Shown: positions 45,556-55,109 of the stretch, in pieces
How the letters are laid out: every line of letters begins with the position of its first letter
Numbering within the stretch: position 1 is the stretch's first letter
Source of the DNA: Pseudomonas sp. Leaf58
GTDB taxonomy: Bacteria; Pseudomonadota; Gammaproteobacteria; Pseudomonadales; Pseudomonadaceae
Assembly (NCBI RefSeq): GCF_003627215.1
Contig: NZ_CP032677.1
Span: 3,291,501 to 3,355,500, forward strand
Direction of reading: 5' to 3'
DNA: 64,000 nt
Program-made: the position numbers and the translations under genes
The notes under the pieces: generated by a model
What the model was told of the DNA's origin: nothing
Database searches by the model: none
The model's input: only the letters and a program-made list of their open reading frames with translations

Positions 45556-46092
45556 TCAGGTTCCTCGGTCATTGTCAGCCAGCCCGAGCAGGCGCTGACG
45601 CAGTTGTGCGTCCCTGGCCCGCGGATCGAGCCAGATGGCGAAGAACGCCCGGGCAAAGCCAGGGTCGGCGATGGCGCGGCTGAGTTTGCCGTTGACATAG
45701 AAGCGGCAACCCTGACCCGGCAGATACACGCCCGTAATGCGCATGCCAGGGCGGACGTCCACAAATGCCAGCTCAATCGCGTGGGCCCACGCAGCGCGCT
45801 GCTGCGGCGTCGCACCGCTGGCATCCAGGCGTTGCATTTCCTCGAGGCTGGCCTTTACCAGCGCGTCCTTCGACAATGCCCGGTGATAGAGAAGCTCAAG
45901 CGCGAAAGGCTGGTTCCAGTCTTGAACCGGGCCGACTGTCCATAACTGGGCGGTGTAAAGGCGCAGGCCAAACCAAGTGAACTCACCTACGCCCAGCCGT
46001 TGCGCCGCAGGCAGCTCCGCTCGCCAGTCCGCCACCGCCGACAAGGCGGTGAGTAGCAGGCAAAGGCAGGTCCAACGAGTAGGGTGCGCCAT
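45556..46092 (-). CDS. chalcone-isomerase-like periplasmic protein
   Basis: A 178-aa protein of the chalcone-isomerase-like family with a signal peptide (residues 1-22, ending LSAVA). Core blocks VGEFTWFGLRLYTAQLW and ALELLYHRALSKDALV fit the fold, which binds fatty acids in many non-plant members. The start at 46092 was chosen to place the signal peptide at the N-terminus. It is the first gene of the minus-strand light operon, 25 bp from the repeat-rich promoter. A fatty-acid-binding role for the operon's lipid chemistry is plausible. Confidence 0.87.
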   Translation of the reverse strand: MAHPTRWTCLCLLLTALSAVADWRAELPAAQRLGVGEFTWFGLRLYTAQLWTVGPVQDWNQPFALELLYHRALSKDALVKASLEEMQRLDASGATPQQRAAWAHAIELAFVDVRPGMRITGVYLPGQGCRFYVNGKLSRAIADPGFARAFFAIWLDPRARDAQLRQRLLGLADNDRGT

Positions 46093-46116
46093 ACTCACCT
46101 CAAGCACTTTCAAATA

Positions 46117-46163
46117 CTATACAGCAGCACAATTTTGTACATATTTTTTGTGGTCTTGTATAG
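46117..46163. promoter_or_regulatory. inverted repeats in promoter of minus-strand light operon
   Basis: CTATACA (46117-46123) is inverted as TGTATAG (46157-46163). Within the same region AATTTTGTACA (46131-46141) exactly repeats 38077-38087, and the minus-strand word CTATACAAGA (46163-46154) exactly repeats 38012-38021. These shared words link both light operons to one DNA-binding protein, most likely the LitR-type regulator at 36520-37404. Confidence 0.65.
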
Positions 46164-46263
46164 TTTTTATGCACAACACGGCCCTGCGAACCACCGGGTT
46201 GAAGCCATAGGTGTTCAGGCCGTCGATCTCGCTCTCGGCGAGGTCGCGGTAGCCGGTGACCTT
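46117..46263 (-). pseudogene. phage gene fragment, possible Acb2/Tad1-type hairpin
   Basis: A 48-codon minus-strand frame without a start (a stop lies directly upstream at 46264-46266). Its first residues, VTGYRDLAESEIDGLN (46213-46260), resemble the conserved opening of phage Acb2-type hairpin domains (GYRxLxxxEIxLMN). The rest is unlike the family and runs into the light-operon promoter, so this is a remnant at most. Recognition is from memory and could be chance. Confidence 0.25.
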
Positions 46264-46381
46264 CTAGGGTTGGTGGTCCGTGCAATTACCTCAGTTGTCC
46301 GCGCCACAAATCGACGCATCAGTGCTAAGTGGTGCGAGCAGTGCTAGGCTCTTGGCTAACTTGCCATCCAAGGAAAAGGAA

Positions 46382-46585
46382 ATGCGCTTCGACTGGCACG
46401 CTGGACCGATTACCCGCTCTACTCCGCTCAACAGCAACTACCGAAACACGCAGAAGGTCCGGCAGTTCCTGGTGAATGAATGTGGCGATGGTTTCAAGTT
46501 CGATCGCGCCTTCATGTCTTGGATAAAGAGTGGCGCCCCATCCACCATGGGTGATGTCGCGGATGAGTGGCTGCGGACGCACTAA
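46382..46585 (+). CDS. DUF6434 protein
   Basis: A 67-aa protein matching the DUF6434 pattern: FDWHAGPITRSTPLNSNYRN, then FKFDRAFMSWIKSG and DVADEWLR. An AAGGAAAAGGA ribosome site precedes the ATG at 46382. Such domains often occur fused to SAP DNA-binding domains, which are absent here. Function unknown; it lies in the phage-remnant stretch and may be cargo. Confidence 0.75.
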   Translation: MRFDWHAGPITRSTPLNSNYRNTQKVRQFLVNECGDGFKFDRAFMSWIKSGAPSTMGDVADEWLRTH

Positions 46586-46790
46586 CCACCTCAGCGATGC
46601 TGCAGCCTCTGAGCAACCCTACCAACTCGCCTACACGGCGTTCTGCACCTACTTGGCGGCCTACATCACTCAGCGGGAAAGCCACTGGATCGAGGCTCTG
46701 TCGGCTGTTGAGACTGGGTTCAACACTGTTCGACCTGCCGGCACCTCCGATCTAGACCAGAAGGCCCTGCCGCTCGCTGATCCGGCCTGA
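46530..46790 (+). CDS. uncertain small ORF
   Basis: An 86-codon frame overlapping the end of the DUF6434 gene. The part after codon 20 (QPYQLAYTAFCTYLAAYITQ) has protein-like helical character, but there is no ribosome site and no family match. It is possibly a degraded gene fragment in the phage-derived stretch. Confidence 0.2.
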   Translation: MAPHPPWVMSRMSGCGRTNHLSDAAASEQPYQLAYTAFCTYLAAYITQRESHWIEALSAVETGFNTVRPAGTSDLDQKALPLADPA

Positions 46791-46814
46791 CCTCTGGCGC
46801 TACCCGCCAGCGCC

Positions 46815-47012
46815 TCAGCCGTTGCCGCGGTCGATCCATCGTGCTTTCTCGACCAGATCAACAATGAACTGGCCGCCGGGAGTCGACACCGATGAAGCAA
46901 CCCAGCTGATGACATGCCGGGCCCCGCATTTTGGGCAGTCCGCTTCGACCTGATCTTTCGTGTCATCAAGATCGAACTGAATTTCTTCTTCGCACCTTTT
47001 GCACTTGGTCAT
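46815..47012 (-). CDS. small zinc-ribbon protein
   Basis: A 65-aa protein with two CxxC pairs, KCKRCEEE at residues 3-10 and DCPKCGARH at about 25-33, the layout of a four-cysteine zinc ribbon. The acidic linker and short hydrophobic tail give no function. Start 47012 was chosen because the ribbon begins there and the longer frame upstream is unlike protein. Likely phage or island cargo. Confidence 0.6.
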   Translation of the reverse strand: MTKCKRCEEEIQFDLDDTKDQVEADCPKCGARHVISWVASSVSTPGGQFIVDLVEKARWIDRGNG

Positions 47013-47085
47013 CTGAGAGCCCTCGAGCAGGTATCCACTCAGCCTAGCCCCTCTCAAACGATGCACGACTCCGACGGAAGCTCGC

Positions 47086-47274
47086 CTACCTGGTACTTGG
47101 CTGCTTGTGAGCCTCCAATCGTTGTACATCTCTGGCAAACCATATCCCCACTGCGATCACCATCAGGCAAATGAACACAACGTCCCATGCCCTGTGCTCA
47201 ATGGCTGCCAAAATCGCAAAAAACTGCAGGGCGCCAGCCCACCAGAGAAACGGTCTGATTTTCGAGTAGCGCAT
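47086..47274 (-). CDS. small two-helix membrane protein
   Basis: A 62-aa protein with two hydrophobic helices (PFLWWAGALQFFAILAAI and VVFICLMVIAVGIWFA) joined by a short charged loop and ending in a basic tail. No family recognised. It could be a holin-like or orphan membrane protein of the degraded element. The start at 47274 has a weak GGTGGG site. Confidence 0.5.
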   Translation of the reverse strand: MRYSKIRPFLWWAGALQFFAILAAIEHRAWDVVFICLMVIAVGIWFARDVQRLEAHKQPSTR

Positions 47275-47606
47275 AACCCACCTCACCGCCCCCAACTATC
47301 GAAAGTTTAGTTGAGTATCGAGTAGCTACCCCTATGCGGATGGAGCACCGGCGTGCACCGCAGGCGTCCAGGTTCTCTGGGCGTCAAAATTGAGAAGAAG
47401 CAACGCAAGCGGCACACCGTAGATTACAGGGTCAACCACGCTGTTGTGGCGCGATCATAAACCATCGGAGACCATACCACGGCAACATCCAACAGCTGGC
47501 AGTCTTGGTCAAAGTCGACCAAGACTGCCAGAGGTGGCCAGCTAGAACGTTTTAAATGCCACGCACGCGAGCGCCCCCAAGACATCCAGGCGGCGCCAAT
47601 CTGCTC
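47275..47606. other. non-coding interval with a perfect hairpin
   Basis: About 330 bp without a supported gene in the phage-derived stretch. The notable content is the 15-bp perfect stem at 47496-47531, listed separately. Confidence 0.5.
47496..47531. terminator. perfect 15-bp hairpin
   Basis: CTGGCAGTCTTGGTC (47496-47510) and GACCAAGACTGCCAG (47517-47531) are exact complements around the loop AAAGTC. It lies 76 bp beyond the end of the minus-strand gene at 47607, in a position to terminate it. There is no U-run, so it could instead be a recombination or element-end relic. Confidence 0.5.
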
Positions 47607-48401
47607 TCAAATCTTAGGTTTGACCGATTTAGCTTTTTCGTCTGCGAGACTCTGCTTCCGCTCAGCTTCAGCCTTCGCATCGCGAGCGGCCAGCTCATCA
47701 AACATAGATTTTGCGTCGGTGATGGTGATCGAGTAATGGGGAACCATGCCGTCCGGCTGGGTAGAGGCATTAACGGATATAACCTTACCGCAGTTCGGGC
47801 TGAACGATTGCGGTGCGCTTACCGTCACGCCTGGGATGTGATATGACCCATGTTGTAATTGGCATGGCTCTACGCCCGATCCAGACCATTGCTTTCCGTT
47901 CCGATCATATTGCCAGCTCATGCTGAGGCCCATAAGGTTCACGCTGGGTGATGGGCTACCGAATTTCTCCGTTAACGCATCCTTGAGAGCGTCCACTCCG
48001 ATGCGCCCGCCTTCATCAAAGCGTTGGACCCTTGCAACGAACCAAATTCTTCCGGCATCGGTTTGTAAGGCTACAAACTCATCTGAAGCCCCACCAGAAT
48101 TGGTAGTACCAGTTCCAGGCAATCTGTCACCAGTCACCGCTGTAACGCCGGCTTCCTTGCCGTTAGTCAGCATCAGTGGGGACAGTTTGTAGTTGGGGTT
48201 GGCTTTGGAAATAGCTACTTTAGCTTCCTCCATCGATGAGCCGATTGATACGCCGGCAATGTCATCTGCCCGGGCAGCAACGCTCACTAAAACGGCAAAA
48301 ACGCCGGCGGCAAGCGCGCTATACCTAATTTCCAAGCGGTTCTTGCAAAGAAGGCCCAGAAAGTTTTGTGTTCCAGTTACGCATTCCAACCTGTGTTGCA
48401 T
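47607..48401 (-). CDS. hypothetical exported protein
   Basis: A 264-aa protein with a long basic N-terminus and a hydrophobic segment at about residues 27-45 ending in AARADD, which looks like a signal peptide or anchor. The mature part contains AGVSIGSSMEEAKVAISKAN, a pattern seen in small periplasmic proteins of unknown function, and a lysine-rich C-terminus with coiled-coil tendency (DAKAEAERKQSLADEKAK). An AGGATGAG site precedes the ATG. Not recognised further; it may be an accessory gene carried by the remnant element. Confidence 0.65.
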   Translation of the reverse strand: MQHRLECVTGTQNFLGLLCKNRLEIRYSALAAGVFAVLVSVAARADDIAGVSIGSSMEEAKVAISKANPNYKLSPLMLTNGKEAGVTAVTGDRLPGTGTTNSGGASDEFVALQTDAGRIWFVARVQRFDEGGRIGVDALKDALTEKFGSPSPSVNLMGLSMSWQYDRNGKQWSGSGVEPCQLQHGSYHIPGVTVSAPQSFSPNCGKVISVNASTQPDGMVPHYSITITDAKSMFDELAARDAKAEAERKQSLADEKAKSVKPKI

Positions 48402-48497
48402 GAGATCTCATCCTGAAATCGGTCTAAAGGTCGCCAAGATACCACATCAGTCCAATTGCCTAGAATAGAGCCATTTGGGTTGCGAGGGATGCCGCGT

Positions 48498-48770
48498 TCA
48501 AGCGGTCACGTCACGCTTCGCAACCCTACCCCCACTGATGAGCACTGCATAAGTAGCCTCGCATACCAGCCCCGCTATTCGACTTCGCTCAAGCGCTGCT
48601 GAGCAGTTGCCCGCCATTCGCTCAGCCTCTTCAAGCAATCCCCCGAGCACCACGACGGCAAAGGTTCCTGCCTGGCGCTGCTGGGTAGCAATGGTATCGC
48701 AGGTGGCTCGATGGCCGTCCCGCAGTCGCTTGATCTCACCGTGCAGCCCACTACAAGATTCACTGATGCC
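48498..48770 (-). pseudogene. DUF2514 (phage Rz-like) C-terminal fragment
   Basis: The C-terminal part of a longer frame, from about ISESCSGLHGEIKRLRDG onward, matches the DUF2514 family encoded in lysis cassettes of Pseudomonas phages: HRATCDTIATQQRQAGTF and VVVLGGLLEEAERMAG. The N-terminal membrane anchor and first half are gone; what precedes it in frame is unrelated. It is a truncated spanin-like gene marking decayed prophage DNA. Confidence 0.6.
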
Positions 48771-48963
48771 GCTTCGATGAGGCGGCATTGGGAATCCAAC
48801 GGAGGAACACGGCATGCACCTGAAAGACCAGGGCTTCAAGTCAGGAAGAGCTGTTCGCAGCATGACGATTTCACTGGCTGGCCTGGCGACAGGGGCAGAC
48901 GGGAAATCCATGTGGGTCGTGCGAATTGGCCCAGCAAACAGTTGCTGGGCCAAAAATGGTGAG

Positions 48964-49320
48964 TTAAAGCAATGCAGTGGACAGCATACCCAAGGCCCCC
49001 AGAACGAAGCCAATGAGTGCTCCCCGCCCTGGTGTCTCATGGAAAAGAGACCACACAACTACGGGCTCGAGAAGCAACAAAGAGGTGACTGATACCACGG
49101 TGACGATCCAGATATCACCGACTGCAACGTATCCAAGCCAGTATGCCGCCAGTAGACAAATCCCTGCAAAACACATCAGTGCCAAGGGGAAACTGATGGC
49201 TCCCCACGAGGCACTTCCTGTATGCGCAAGTTTAGCGACTACGACCTCACTGTAGATTGCACAGAACTCACCGACCACCATCAAGCCTAGAGCAGAAACT
49301 CCGAGTAGTTCTTTGGACAT
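48964..49320 (-). CDS. small four-helix membrane protein (SMR/EamA-like size)
   Basis: A 118-aa protein with four hydrophobic helices, the size and layout of small multidrug-resistance or half-EamA transporters. Recognisable features are VGEFCAIYSEVVVAKL near helix 1, with a buried Glu, and GALIGFVLGALGML at helix 4. A GGAG site lies 8 bp before the ATG. Its function cannot be decided; it may be cargo of the remnant element. Confidence 0.6.
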   Translation of the reverse strand: MSKELLGVSALGLMVVGEFCAIYSEVVVAKLAHTGSASWGAISFPLALMCFAGICLLAAYWLGYVAVGDIWIVTVVSVTSLLLLEPVVVWSLFHETPGRGALIGFVLGALGMLSTALL

Positions 49321-49653
49321 ATCAAAAACTCCTTTGTATTCAGGGCAATGTTTTTACGCTCCCAGCTGGCGATGCCGCTGATCAGGAGCTCGTTGCAGGA
49401 ATACGAAGCAGTCTTGAATAGGCCTGAATTACCGAAATACTGTCCCATGCTCATGTCCTTCAAAGGAGGTGAGTCTCAGCGTCAAACCAAGACACCGTTC
49501 AGATCATAAGGCCCTTGAACCATTCTGAACAACCAGCAACGCGTCCGCCTGACGCTAACTGCCCGATGCCCTGCACCCTATCGCAGGCTGCATTGGCAGG
49601 CGCCAGGCCACCTTTCACGGTGGGTTTGGTCACCCGCGCCTGGCTCCTGACCA
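49321..49653. other. interval with no supported gene
   Basis: About 330 bp between the small membrane protein and the integrase remnant. A 55-codon minus-strand frame (49287-49454) has an AAGGAC site but no recognised homology. The rest is probably deleted-prophage scar and 5' integrase debris. Confidence 0.4.
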
Positions 49654-49679
49654 ATGCGGTCGCGTAACCAACCTGGAGG

Positions 49680-50283
49680 TCGCCATGTACTCGAAAAAAA
49701 CCACAAGATGGCCCTGTTCAAGGTAAACACGGGCTGCCGGGAGCAGGAGGTATGCAAACTTCGCTGGGATTGGGAGATTCATGTGCTCGAGATCGACGCC
49801 ACAGTATTCCTGATTCCCGCCGGCTTCGGCGGCCGGACAGAGAAATCCGAGGTCAAGAACGGCGACGAGAGGCTGGTGGTGCTGAACAGCGTTGCCAGGT
49901 TGATCGTCAACCGACAGCGCGGGATCAGCAAGGAATGGGTATTCCCGTACCACGATGAGACGCCGATGCCTCGAATGAACGATTCGGCATGGAAGAAGGC
50001 CCGGGCCAGGGCGGCCAAGGTTTGGCAGGAGAAGAACCTGAGGCCGGCGCACGAGGAGTTCGCATCGTTCCGTGTGCATGATCTTAAACACACGTTCGGC
50101 CGGCGACTCAAGGCTGCAAGAGTTTCGGAGGAAGACCGCAAGGCGCTGCTCGGACAGAACGGCAGCATCACCAGTCACTACTCAGGCGCGGAGATCGGGC
50201 AACTGATAGAGGCAGCCAACAATGTGTCCGCAACAGATTCCCGTGGACCGGTATTCACGATGCTGACCAAGAGGAAGGCATGA
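49680..50283 (+). pseudogene. tyrosine integrase, C-terminal fragment
   Basis: About 200 codons of the catalytic domain of a phage/island tyrosine recombinase, lacking the N-terminal arm- and core-binding domains. The first catalytic arginine region is NTGCREQEVCKLRW and the second box is FRVHDLKHTFGRRL. The third box reads LLGQNGSITSHYSG, where the usual LGH histidine appears as Gln and the segment seems one residue short; the nucleophile Tyr is retained. It sits just before tRNA-Pro(GGG), as integrases using that tRNA as attachment site do. Probably inactive. Confidence 0.75.
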
Positions 50284-50293
50284 AAAAGAGAGA

Positions 50294-50315
50294 AGTCACG
50301 CAAAAGTCACGCAAA
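50294..50315. repeat. tandem AAGTCACGCAA repeat beside the integrase
   Basis: AAGTCACGCAA occurs twice head-to-tail (about 50293-50303 and 50304-50314), between the integrase stop and the tRNA-side hairpin. Short direct repeats here are typical of integrase arm-type binding sites near an attachment site. Confidence 0.5.
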
Positions 50316-50319
50316 TGAA

Positions 50320-50348
50320 AAAGGCCAATGCTCTGAACATTGGCCTTT
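50320..50348. terminator. bidirectional rho-independent terminator
   Basis: AAAGGCCAATG (50320-50330) pairs perfectly with CATTGGCCTTT (50338-50348) around CTCTGAA. The A-rich and T-rich flanks allow termination in both directions, for the integrase from the left and the tRNA from the right. Confidence 0.8.
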
Positions 50349-50362
50349 CCCATTGGGATTAT

Positions 50363-50439
50363 TGGTCGGGACGGAGTGATTCGAACACTCGACCCCTTGC
50401 ACCCCATGCAAGTGCGCTACCGGGCTGCGCTACGCCCCG
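50363..50439 (-). tRNA. tRNA-Pro(GGG)
   Basis: A 77-nt tRNA with encoded CCA end. The acceptor arms CGGGGCG and CGTCCCG pair, allowing one G-U. The anticodon stem CTTGC/GCAAG encloses a seven-base loop with anticodon GGG, and the T-arm carries GTTCGAATC. Its 3' end faces the integrase remnant, so it is the likely attachment site of the decayed element. Elsewhere in the window I saw no second copy of its 3' end. Confidence 0.95.
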
Positions 50440-50539
50440 ACTATGTTCTCAAAACCTCTAAGAACGATGAAGAATCTACCCTAAGCTTTTGATAAATGGA
50501 AGCTTTTTTTTCAAAAAAACCATTCATCAGCAAACCAGA

Positions 50540-50896
50540 TCACTTTTTCAACACCACCAACACATCCTCCAACTCGACAATCATCTGTCGAATCAGCTGC
50601 TTGTACTGGCTTGACTCATCCTTAGCCTCATCACTGGAGAGCCTCAATCGAGCCCCGCCAATGGTGAACCCTTGGTCATAAAGCAGCGCTCGAATCTGCC
50701 GAATCATCAGCACATCCTGCCGCTGATAATACCGGCGGTTCCCGCGCCGCTTTACCGGGTTAAGCTGATCGAACTCCTGCTCCCAATACCGCAGCACGTG
50801 CGGCTTCACCGCACAAAGCTCACTTACTTCACCTATGGTGAAGTAGCGTTTGCCCGGTATGGGGGGCAGTTCGTCGTTATGGCTTGGTTCCAGCAT
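50540..50896 (-). CDS. MerR-family regulator linked to ihfA
   Basis: A 118-aa MerR-type protein: [20 protein letters not shown] at about 18-37 is the helix-turn-helix, followed by the wing ([13 protein letters not shown]) and a short helical tail. It lacks metal-binding cysteines of the CueR/MerR type. Its gene overlaps the 3' end of ihfA by 20 bp, and this pairing after pheT-ihfA is constant in Pseudomonas. Target unknown. Confidence 0.93.
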
Positions 50897-51179
50897 AGGC
50901 CTCAACCCGGGCCTTCAACTTCTGCCCTGGACGAAAGGTGACGACGCGCCGTGCGGTGATCGGGATTTCTTCCCCGGTCTTGGGGTTGCGGCCCGGCCGC
51001 TGGCGCTTGTCGCGAAGGTCGAAGTTGCCAAAACCGGACAGCTTGACCTGCTCGTTCTCTTCAAGTGCGTGCCGAATTTCTTCAAAAAACAGCTCGACCA
51101 GCTCCTTGGCCTCACGCTTGTTAAGCCCCAGCTCCTCGTACAGCCTTTCGGCCATCTCAGCTTTCGTCAGAGCACCCAT
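50877..51179 (-). CDS. ihfA: integration host factor alpha subunit
   Basis: A 100-aa nucleoid protein that, with IHF-beta, bends DNA sharply at specific sites and supports sigma-54 promoters and recombination. The DNA-contacting arm [20 protein letters not shown] with the intercalating proline is at about 62-81, and [18 protein letters not shown] opens the protein. It follows pheT by 4 bp and overlaps the merR gene at its 3' end, so all are probably one transcript. Confidence 0.97.
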
Positions 51180-51183
51180 GCCG

Positions 51184-53565
51184 TTATTTCCTTAACGTGG
51201 TGTTCAACCTTTGTTCAAGCGAGGTGAGGATGTTTTGCAGGGTAGTGTTCACCTCATCGTCGTTAAGAGTGCGCGATGGATGCTGCCAGGTCAAGCCGAC
51301 GGCCAGGCTTTTTCTATCAGGATCAATGCCTTTACCTTGGTAGACATCAAACAGCCTGAGGTCTGTGAGCCATTCGCCTGCATTGTCACGAATTAATTCA
51401 AGGACCGCGCTAGAAGCTACATCACGTCCTGCAATCAAAGCCAGGTCGCGGCGGGTTTCCGGGAATTTGGACAGCTCGCTGAACTTCGGCAGCCGGCCTT
51501 CGACCACGTCCCCCAACACCAGCTCGAACAGGAACACTGGGCGGTCCAGGCCCAGGGCTTTGGCCAGCTCTGGGTGGATGGCACCTAGGTAGCCGACCAG
51601 CTTGCCGTCACGCTCGATGGCGGCGGTTTGGCCCGGGTGCAGGGCTGGGTGTTTGCCGGCGCTGAAGGTAAAGTCGCTTAGCGCGCCGGAGTAGCCCAGC
51701 AGGGCTTCCACGTCCGCTTTCACGTCGAAGAAGTCGACACCATCGCGGCCATTGGCCCAGCCTTCTGGCAGGCGGCTACCGGTGATTACGCCAGCGATCA
51801 TTGGTTGCTGCTGCAGGTCACCAAGCTGGCCGACGAAGCGCAGGCCGCTTTCGAACAGACGCACGCGGTCTTGCTGACGGTTCAGGTTGTGCTGCAGTGC
51901 CTTGACCAGGCCCGGCCACAGGGACGCGCGCATGGCGGCCATGTCGCTGGAGATGGGGTTGGCCAGCAGCAGCGGCTCTACGCCCGGGCTGAACAGTTCG
52001 AACAGTTTTGGGTCGATGAAGCTGTAGGTGATGGCCTCCTGGTAGCCGCGAGCAACCAGCAGGCGGCGCAGGGTCGGCAGGTCACCGCGAGTTTCCGGCT
52101 TGCCCTGAGGGGCAAGGCGGGCTTGCGGGTAGCGCACCGGCAGGTTGTTGTAGCCGTACAGGCGGGCCAGCTCTTCGATCAGGTCCACTTCCAGGCTGAT
52201 GTCGAAGCGGTGGCTTGGGACGTTGACGGTCCACTGCCCTGCCCCCTCGCTGGTCGTGGTCAGCTCCAGGGCGTTGAGCAGCTGCTCGACCTGGGCTGGG
52301 TCCATTTCCATGCCGAGCATCTGGGTGATGCGTTCGGCGCGCAGGGTGACCGGGGCCACTTGCGGCAGGTGCTGTTGGCTTACTGCTTCGACCACCGGGC
52401 CGGCTTCGCCGCCAACGATGTCCAGCAGCAACTGGGTAGCGCGCTCCATGGCTTCGCGGGCCAGCTGCGAATCGACGCCACGCTCATAGCGGTGCGAGGC
52501 ATCGGTGTGCAGGCCGTAGGAACGGGCTTTACCGGCGACGGAGATCGGCTCGAAAAACGCACTTTCGAGGAACAGGTCGCGGGTTTTTTCGGTGTTCACA
52601 CCGCTGTGCTCGCCACCCATGACGCCGGCGATGGCCAGGGCGCGGGTGTGATCGGCGATCACCAGGGTGTCGGCGCGCAGGGCGACTTCCTGGCCGTCGA
52701 GCAGGACAAGCTTTTCGCCCTCTTCGGCCATGCGGACGCGGATGCCGCCATTGATTTCCGCGAGGTCGAAGGCATGCATCGGTTGGCCGAGTTCGAGCAT
52801 CACGTAGTTGGTGATGTCAACGGCAGCATCAATGCTGCGCACGTCGCTGCGGCGCAGGCGCTCGACCATCCACAGCGGGGTCGGCTTGCTCAGGTCTACG
52901 TTACGGATAACGCGGCCGAGGTAGCGTGGGCAGGCGGCCGGGGCACTGACTTCTACCGGGCGCACTTCGTCGTGGGCAGCCGGTACGGCCGGCACGACTG
53001 GGCGGGTGACCGGGGTGTCGTACAGGGCGCTGACGTCGCGGGCGAGCCCTGCGATGGACAGGCAGTCACCGCGGTTCGGCGTGAGGCCGATTTCGATACT
53101 GGCGTCGTCCAGGTTCAGGTAGGTGCGAATGTTTTCACCAACCGGGGCGTCGGCAGCCAGTTCGAGCAGGCCGTCGTTCTCTTCGCTGATTTCCAACTCG
53201 GCAGCCGAGCACAGCATGCCGAAGGACTCGACGCCGCGTAGCTTGGCCTTTTTGATCTTGAAGTCGCCAGACAGCTCGGCACCGATCATAGCGAACGGAA
53301 TTTTGATGCCAGGGCGGGCGTTAGGAGCGCCGCATACGACCTGGAAGGTTTCCTGGCCGTTGGTTACCTGGCACACGCGCAGCTTGTCGGCGTCAGGGTG
53401 TTGTTCGGTGGCGAGGATTTCGCCCACGACGATGCCGCTGAACTGGCCGGCGGCAGGGGTAACGCTGTCGACTTCGAGGCCGGCCATGGACAGGCGGGCA
53501 ACCAATTCGTCACGGGAGACTTGCGGGTTTACCCAACCGCGCAGCCACTGTTCACTGAATTTCAT
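51184..53565 (-). CDS. pheT: phenylalanyl-tRNA synthetase beta subunit
   Basis: A 793-aa PheRS beta chain, typical length. Domains in order: N-terminal EMAP-like tRNA-binding fold (about 40-150, [19 protein letters not shown]), B3/B4 editing domain, B5 domain, the pseudo-catalytic core and a C-terminal ferredoxin-like anticodon-binding domain ([16 protein letters not shown]). It forms an alpha2-beta2 enzyme with PheS that charges tRNA-Phe and edits Tyr mischarging. 34 bp separate it from pheS upstream and 4 bp from ihfA downstream. Confidence 0.98.
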
Positions 53566-53599
53566 GCTGTTCTTCTCCTAGAAAGTGCGTCGATTGGGC

Positions 53600-54679
<1,080 letters not shown>

Positions 54680-54725
54680 TCAATGCCCGACGACGCTAGC
54701 GCCGCCGGGTGATTGTCGCGGGTAC

Positions 54726-55082
54726 TTAAGCCAGAACGGCTTTAGCTTTCTCGACAATCGCAGCAAACGCCGCTTTTTCGTTCACTGCCAGATCGGCCAG
54801 AACCTTACGGTCGATTTCGATCGAAGCCTTTTTCAGGCCAGCAATCAGACGGCTGTACGACAGACCGTTGGTGCGGGCACCGGCGTTGATACGAGCGATC
54901 CACAGTGCGCGGAACTGACGCTTCTTCTGGCGACGGTCGCGGTAGGCGTATTGGCCTGCCTTGATGACCGCTTGCTTGGCAACACGGAATACGCGCGAAC
55001 GAGCACCGTAGTAACCTTTAGCCAGCTTCAGAATTTTTTTGTGACGCTTACGAGCGATAACGCCGCGCTTAACACGAGCCAT
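54726..55082 (-). CDS. rplT: 50S ribosomal protein L20
   Basis: A 118-aa ribosomal protein, standard length and very basic. The N-terminal [22 protein letters not shown] and the block [20 protein letters not shown] are the L20 signature. It binds 23S rRNA early in assembly and in enterobacteria represses its own operon. It follows rpmI by 27 bp in the infC-rpmI-rplT operon. Confidence 0.98.
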   Translation of the reverse strand: MARVKRGVIARKRHKKILKLAKGYYGARSRVFRVAKQAVIKAGQYAYRDRRQKKRQFRALWIARINAGARTNGLSYSRLIAGLKKASIEIDRKVLADLAVNEKAAFAAIVEKAKAVLA

Positions 55083-55109
55083 GAGTAACTTCCTCTATCT
55101 TAACCAGAA

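Noticed and set aside
48814..49092. Plus-strand frame of 92 codons beginning MHLKDQGFKSG
   Set aside because: Second half is antisense to the membrane protein gene; the first half is short and unlike any family I know.
49287..49454. 55-codon minus-strand frame with an AAGGAC site before the small membrane protein gene
   Set aside because: No recognised homology; overlaps the next gene out of frame. It could be a leader peptide, but evidence is insufficient.
46250..50440. CRISPR array or defence island in the phage-remnant stretch
   Set aside because: No regularly spaced repeats of 23-40 bp and no cas-like or known defence gene was seen.
51805..53241. 478-codon plus-strand frame opposite pheT
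   Set aside because: Antisense of a core gene with no family resemblance.
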